From Sanderia malayensis (lineage: Eukaryota; Cnidaria; Scyphozoa; Semaeostomeae; Pelagiidae), in the NCBI GenBank assembly GCA_013076295.1, contig RQOL01000374.1, forward strand, positions 4,826,743 to 4,890,742: DNA of 64,000 nt, read 5' to 3'. Numbering within the stretch: position 1 is the stretch's first letter; every line of letters begins with the position of its first letter. Below are positions 58,183 to 64,000 of this stretch, piece after piece. Under the pieces are notes generated by a model, which saw nothing but the letters and a program-made list of their open reading frames with translations, did no database searches and was not told the DNA's origin. The translations under genes were made by a program, and so were the position numbers.

Positions 58183-58526
58183 TGTAGCGTACCTATTTTT
58201 ATCATAACGTGTATCTAATTTTAGTCCATTACGTAATCAATTGCATCATTTTATTTTTAACTTTGTAATCATGTTGTAATCTTTTCTTCTCGAAATATCT
58301 AAACTTATTTTATTAGTCATAATGACCTTTAAATTTAATATAAATACCCTGTAAATAGATTTAGCATTAGTTAGTTTATTTGATCGTGTTCAGAATATTC
58401 GAATCAAGAGTAAAGTCAGGGAAATTGTTTGTTTATACATATCAGACTTCTAGTGGGACAAGTTAAACTTGGCATTCGTATTAATCAATTCGGCTTAGTA
58501 ACTTTATCATTCGCAAGTTACTAAAT
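58183..58526 (+). mobile_element. 5' LTR of a CsRn1/Gypsy-like retrotransposon
   Basis: It starts TGTAGCGTACC and ends AGTTACTAAAT, followed by TTGGTGACCACGACGTGACC, which is typical of a primer-binding-site region in this group. It matches the inverted solo LTR at 3133-3486. A gag-like ORF follows about 200 bp later. No 3' LTR is in the window. Confidence 0.8.
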
Positions 58527-58732
58527 TGGTGACCACGACGTGACCCGAAAGACTGTCATTTATTATATTTCAACTACAAGATTTATTTTGCTGATTTCAC
58601 TTGTTCCGGCTTTGTCTGCGAATTTCCAAGCTACATCCGCCGAGGTATTTCGTAAACAATTTATTTACCTTTTGTTTACGTACATTTTGAAGAATTGCAC
58701 ATATAAATCCTGGACAACGGCATTATTAAAAT

Positions 58733-59170
58733 ATGAATCCTTATCAGCAAGTCCCTGACACTCTTGCCAGCACTCAAGGCCCATCCTCTACCGCGCATAC
58801 TTTGCCTGTTCCAGCGCCAATAGCTGCATATCATAGTCTGAGACTTCCACCGTTTTGGCCCAACGATCCCAAGGTTTGGTTCGCTCAGATCGAATCCCAG
58901 TTTAAAACTCGTGGAATTACAGCACAAGTCACCAAGTTCGATCATGTCGTTGGAGTACTACCGACCGAAATAGCCCAGGAAATTAGAGATTTACTCATTG
59001 ATCCACCAACTGTATAGCCTTACGAACATCTGAAGACAGAGCCAATTTAACGTATCTCTGCTTCTGAACAAAAGCGTTTGCACCGTCTTCTAATCTCAGA
59101 AGAACTCGGAGATAGGAAACCTTCGCAGTTATTGAGAGGCATGCAACAACTTTTGGGAGACAATCTCGGT
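58733..59170 (+). pseudogene. Gag of CsRn1-like retrotransposon, truncated by satellite
   Basis: It starts MNPYQQVPDTLASTQGP. LRLPPFWPNDPKVWFAQIES then ITAQVTKFDHVVGVLPTEIA is the standard gag N-terminal pattern (P-x-F-W..-WF-Q-E-x-F) of CsRn1/Kabuki-type Gypsy elements. After a stop at 59015-59017 the same frame continues PYEHLKTE, a second stop near 59049, then SASEQKRLHRLLISEELGDR and LLRGMQQLLGDN. Sequence changes into the 136-bp satellite at about 59170, so nucleocapsid, protease and polymerase are absent. Confidence 0.8.
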
Positions 59171-62100
59171 ACCCTCGGTACCATTTCGGTACCCTCAACA
59201 CGGAATATCGGTATGTGATAAATTCGACCACAGAGACACTGTTTCAATGTTCTAATGAAACAACTGTTGTTAAGAAACGACTTTACTGCGTATAAGGTCC
59301 CAACATGTTGAAGGGTACCATTTCGGTACACTCAACACGGAATATCGGTATGTGACAATTCGACACAGAGGCCTGTATCAATGTCTAATGAAACAACTTT
59401 TTGTAAGAAACGAGTTTACTGCGTATAAGGTCCCAACCTGTTGAAGGGTACCATTTCGGTACCCTCAACACGGAATATCGGTATGTGACAAATTCGACCA
59501 CAGAGACACTGTATCAATGTTCTAATGAAACAACTGTTGTTAAGAAACGAGCTTACTGCGTATAAGGTCCCAACATTTTGAAGGCTACCATTTCGGTACC
59601 TCAACACGGAATATCGGTATGTGACAATTCGACCACAGAGACACTGTATCAATGTTCTAATGAAACAACTGTTGTAAGAAACGAGTTTACTGCGTATAAG
59701 GTCCCAACATGTTGAAGGTACCATTTCGGTACCCTCAACACGGAATATCGGTATGTGACAAATTCGACCACAGAGACACTGTATCAATGTTCTAATGAAA
59801 CAACTGTTGTTAAGAAACGAGTTTACTGCGTATAAGGTCCCAACATGTTGAAGGGTACCATTTCGGTACCCTCAACACGGAATATCGGTATGTGACAAAT
59901 TCGACCACAGAGGCACTGTATCAATGTTCTAATGAAACAACTGTTGTTAAGAAACGAGTTTACTGCGTATAAGGTCCCAACATGTTGAAGGGTACCATTT
60001 CGGTACCCTCAACACGGAATATCGGTATGTGACAAATTCGACCACAGAGACACTGTATCAATGTTCTAATGAAACAACTGTTGTTAAGAAACGAGTTTAC
60101 TGCGTATAAGGTCCCAACATGTTGAAGGGTACCATTTGGTACCTCAACAGGAATATCGGTATGTGACAAATTCGACCACAGAGACACTGTATCAATGTTC
60201 TAATGAAACAACTGTTGTTAAGAAACGAGTTTACTGCGTATAAGGTCCCAACATGTTGAAGGGTACCAATTTGGTACCCTCAACAGGAATATCGGTATGT
60301 GACAAATTCGACCACAGAGACACTGTATCAATGTTCTAATGAAACAACTGTTGTAAGAAACGAGTTTACTGCGTATAAGGTCCCAACATGTTGAAGGGTA
60401 CCATTTGGTACCCTCAACAGGAATATCGGTATGTGACAAATTCGACCACAGAGACACTGTATCAATGTTCTAATGAAACAACTGTTGTTAAGAAACGAGT
60501 TTACTGCGTATAAGGTCCCAACTGTTGAAGGGTACCAATTTGGTACCCTCAACACGGAATATCGGTATGTGACAATTCGACCACAGAGGCACTGTATCAA
60601 TGTTCTAATGAAACAACTGTTGTTAAGAAACGAGTTTACTGCGTATAAGGTCCCAACATGTTGAAGGGTACCATTTGGTACCCTCAACAGGAATATCGGT
60701 ATGTGACAAATTCGACCACAGAGACACTGTATCAATGTTCTAATGAAACAACTGTTGTTAAGAAACGAGTTTACTGCGTATAAGGTCCCAACATGTTGAA
60801 GGGTACCATTTGGTACCCTCAACACGGAATATCGGTATGTGACGAATTCGACCACAGAGGCACTGTATCAATGTTCTAATGAAACAACTGTTGTTAAGAA
60901 ACGAGTTTACTGCGTATAAGGTCCCAACATGTTGAAGGGTACCATTTTGGTACCCTCAACACGGAATATCGGTATGTGACAAATTCGACCACAGAGGCAC
61001 TGTATCAATGTTCTAATGAAACAACTGTTGTTAAGAAACGAGTTTACTGCGTATAAGGTCCCAACATGTTGAAGGGTACCATTTGGTACCCTCAACACGG
61101 AATATCGGTATGTGACAAATTCGACCACAGAGCACTGTATCAATGTTCTAATGAAACAACTGTTGTTAAGAAACGAGTTTACTGCGTACAAGGTCCGAAC
61201 ATGTTGAAGGGTACCATTTTGGTACCCTCAACACGGAATATCGGTATGTGACAAATTCGACCACAGAGACACTGTATCAATGTTCTAATGAAACAACTGT
61301 TGTTAAGAAACGAGTTTACTGCGTATAAGGTCCCAACATGTTGAAGGGTACCATTTGGTACCCTCAACACGGAATATCGGTATGTGACAAATTCGACCAC
61401 AGAGCACTGTATCAATGTTCTAATGAAACAACTGTTGTAAGAAACGAGTTTACTGCGTATAAGGTCCCAACATGTTGAAGGGTACCATTTGGTACCCTCA
61501 ACAGGAATATCGGTATGTGACAAATTCGACCACAGAGACACTGTATCAATGTTCTAATGAAACAACTGTTGTTAAGAAACGAGTTTACTGCGTATAAGGT
61601 CCCAACATGTTGAAGGTACCATTTGGTACCCTCAACACGGAATATCGGTATGTGACAAATTCGACCACAGAGACACTGTATCAATGTTCTAATGAAACAA
61701 CTGTTGTGAAGAAACGAGTTTACTGCGTATAAGGTCCAACATGTTGAAGGGTACCATTTTGGTACCCTCAACAGGAATATCGGTATGTGACAAATTCGAC
61801 CACAGAGCACTGTATCAATGTTCTAATGAAACAACTGTTGTTAAGAAACGAGTTTACTGCGTATAAGGTCCCAACATGTTGAAGGTACCATTTCGGTACC
61901 CTCACACGGAATATCGGTATGTGACAAATTCGACCACAGAGCACTGTATCAATGTTCTAATGAAACAACTGTTGTTAAGAAACGAGTTTACTGCGTATAA
62001 GGTCCCAACATGTTGAAGGGTACCATTTCGGTACCCTCAACACGGAATATCGGTATGTGACAAATTCGACCACAGAGGCACTGTATCAATGTTCTAATGA

Positions 62101-64000
62101 AACAACTGTTGTTAAGAAACGAGTTTACTGCGTATAAGGTCCCAACATGTTGAAGGGTACCATTTCGGTACCCTCAACACGGAATATCGGTATGTGACAA
62201 ATTCGACCACAGAGACACTGTATCAATGTTCTAATGAAACAACTGTTGTTAAGAAACGAGTTTACTGCGTATAAGGTCCCAACATGTTGAAGGGTACCAA
62301 TTTGGTAACCCTCAACACGGAATATCGGTATGTGACAAATTCGACCACAGAGCACTGTATCAATGTTCTAATGAAACAACTGTTGTTAAGAAACGAGTTT
62401 ACTGCGTATAAGGTCCCAACTGTTGAAGGGTACCATTTGGTACCCTCAACACGGAATATCGGTATGTGACAAATTCGACCACAGAGGCACTGTATCAATG
62501 TTCTAATGAAACAACTGTTGTTAAGAAACGAGTTTACTGCGTATAAGGTCCCAACATGTTGAAGGGTACCATTTTGGTACCCTCAACACGGAATATCGGT
62601 ATGTGACAAATTCGACCACAGAGCACTGTATCAATGTTCTAATGAAACAACTGTTGTTAAGAAACGAGTTTACTGCGTATAAGGTCCAACCTGTTGAAGG
62701 GTACCATTTTGGTACCCTCAACAGGAATATCGGTATGTGACAAATTCGACCACAGAGCACTGTATCAATGTTCTAATGAAACAACTGTTGTTAAGAAACG
62801 AGTTTACTGCGTATAAGGTCCCAACATGTTGAAGGGTACCATTTGGTACCCTCAACACGGAATATCGGTATGTGACAAATTCGACCACAGAGCACTGTAT
62901 CAATGTTCTAATGAAACAACTGTTGTAAGAAACGAGTTTACTGCGTATAAGGTCCAACATGTTGAAGGGTACCATTTCGGTACCCTCAACACGGAATATC
63001 GGTATGTGACAAATTCGACCAAGAGCACTGTATCAATGTTCTAATGAAACAACTGTTGTTAAGAAACGAGTTTACTGCGTATAAGGTCCCAACATGTTGA
63101 AGGGTACCATTTGGTACCCTCAACACGAATATCGGTATGTGACAATTCGACCACAGAGGCACTGTATCAATGTTCTAATGAAACAACTGTTGTTAAGAAA
63201 CGAGTTTACTGCGTATAAGGTCCCAACATGTTGAAGGGTACCATTTGGTACCCTCAACACGGAATATCGGTATGTGACAAATTCGACCACAGAGCACTGT
63301 ATCAATGTTCTAATGAAACAACTGTTGTTAAGAAACGAGTTTACTGCGTATAAGGTCCCAACATGTTGAAGGGTACCATTTCGGTACCCTCAACACGGAA
63401 TATCGGTATGTGACAAATTCGACCACAGAGCACTGTATCAATGTTCTAATGAAACAACTGTTGTTAAGAAACGAGTTTACTGCGTATAAGGTCCCAACAT
63501 GTTGAAGGGTACCATTTGGTACCCTCAACAGGAATATCGGTATGTGACAAATTCGACCACAGAGGCACTGTATCAATGTTCTAATGAAACAACTGTTGTT
63601 AAGAAACGAGTTTACTGCGTATAAGGTCCCAACATGTTGAAGGGTACCATTTGGTACCCTCAACACGGAATATCGGTATGTGACAAATTCGACCACAGAG
63701 CACTGTATCAATGTTCTAATGAAACAACTGTTGTTAAGAAACGAGTTTACTGCGTATAAGGTCCCAACATGTTGAAGGGTACCATTTGGTACCCTCAACA
63801 CGGAATATCGGTATGTGACAAATTCGACCACAGAGGCACTGTATCAATGTTCTAATGAAACAACTGTTGTTAAGAAACGAGTTTACTGCGTATAAGGTCC
63901 CAACATGTTGAAGGGTACCATTTGGTACCCTCAACACGGAATATCGGTATGTGACAAATTCGACCACAGAGGCACTGTATCAATGTTCTAATGAAACAAC
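59170..64000. repeat. 136-bp satellite array (about 35 units) running off the window
   Basis: Unit landmarks: AAGGTCCCAACATGTTGAAG, GGTACCATTTGGTACC, CTCAACACGGAATATCGGTA, ACAAATTCGACCACAGAG, CACTGTATCAATGTTC, TAATGAAACAACTGTTG and AACGAGTTTACTGCGTAT. GTTGA-GGGTACC pairs with GGTACCC-TCAAC across a 3-5 base loop, so every unit carries a hairpin. Units are 133-137 bp and differ mostly by single-base or dinucleotide losses (CACGG/CAGG, CCCAAC/CCAAC, GAGGCAC/GAGCAC). The repeated minus ORFs are artefacts. The array begins in or next to the gag remnant. Confidence 0.97.

Noticed and set aside
59047..63967. Repeated minus ORFs up to 175 codons
   Set aside because: They arise from the 136-bp satellite and change frame whenever a unit gains or loses a base.

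Overview
The window looks like a repeat-dense stretch of an AT-rich invertebrate genome. The evidence is spliced genes with GT..AG introns, long tandem satellites and many eukaryotic transposon families. The family mix (MULE, PIF/Harbinger, hAT, KDZ, two Helitron types, DIRS-like elements, a CsRn1-like LTR element, LINEs) fits a cnidarian or another non-vertebrate metazoan. That placement is inference, and I see no unambiguous host gene.

Layout. 1-2075: a dispersed repeat copy and degenerate tandem repeats. 3133-3486: solo LTR. 3490-7050: decayed MULE transposase with a SWIM finger. 7055-7499: DIRS-type RNase H remnant. 8509-14757: a Helitron on the minus strand with two intact ORFs, a 1677-codon OTU-Rep-helicase protein and a 346-codon RPA-like protein. 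15384-17359: a possible two-exon zinc-knuckle gag-like gene. 18570-29000: nested debris, with a LINE split by the dispersed repeat, two inverted Harbinger copies and a hAT element inside one of them. 29470-30919: LINE pieces. 31225-33850: DIRS-like ORF1 split by a 1.5 kb element flanked by TTAA. 34137-38967: a second, intron-containing and decayed Helitron.

The most interesting block is 40178-55964. It is bounded by 77-bp inverted repeats differing at one base. It holds two convergent multi-exon genes. The plus-strand gene can be assembled into 14 exons with consistent phases, giving about 774 codons with an OTU cysteine-protease-like domain and a PHD-like finger, and no premature stop. The minus-strand gene is a 13-exon KDZ-type (Kyakuja-Dileera-Zisupton) transposase carrying two nonsense codons and a damaged splice donor. 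Between their 3' ends lies a 4.7 kb array of a 98-bp satellite with a 14-unit higher-order period. The satellite shares an 11-base core with the inverted repeats. A tRNA-shaped 72-nt sequence sits in one intron.

55965-64000: small inverted-repeat elements, a microsatellite region with two further dispersed-repeat fragments, a CsRn1-like LTR plus gag start, and a 136-bp hairpin-bearing satellite that abuts the gag and runs off the window.

In Part 1, 'pseudogene' marks recognisable but broken transposon genes. Exon borders are my own manual splice-site choices and have no transcript support.
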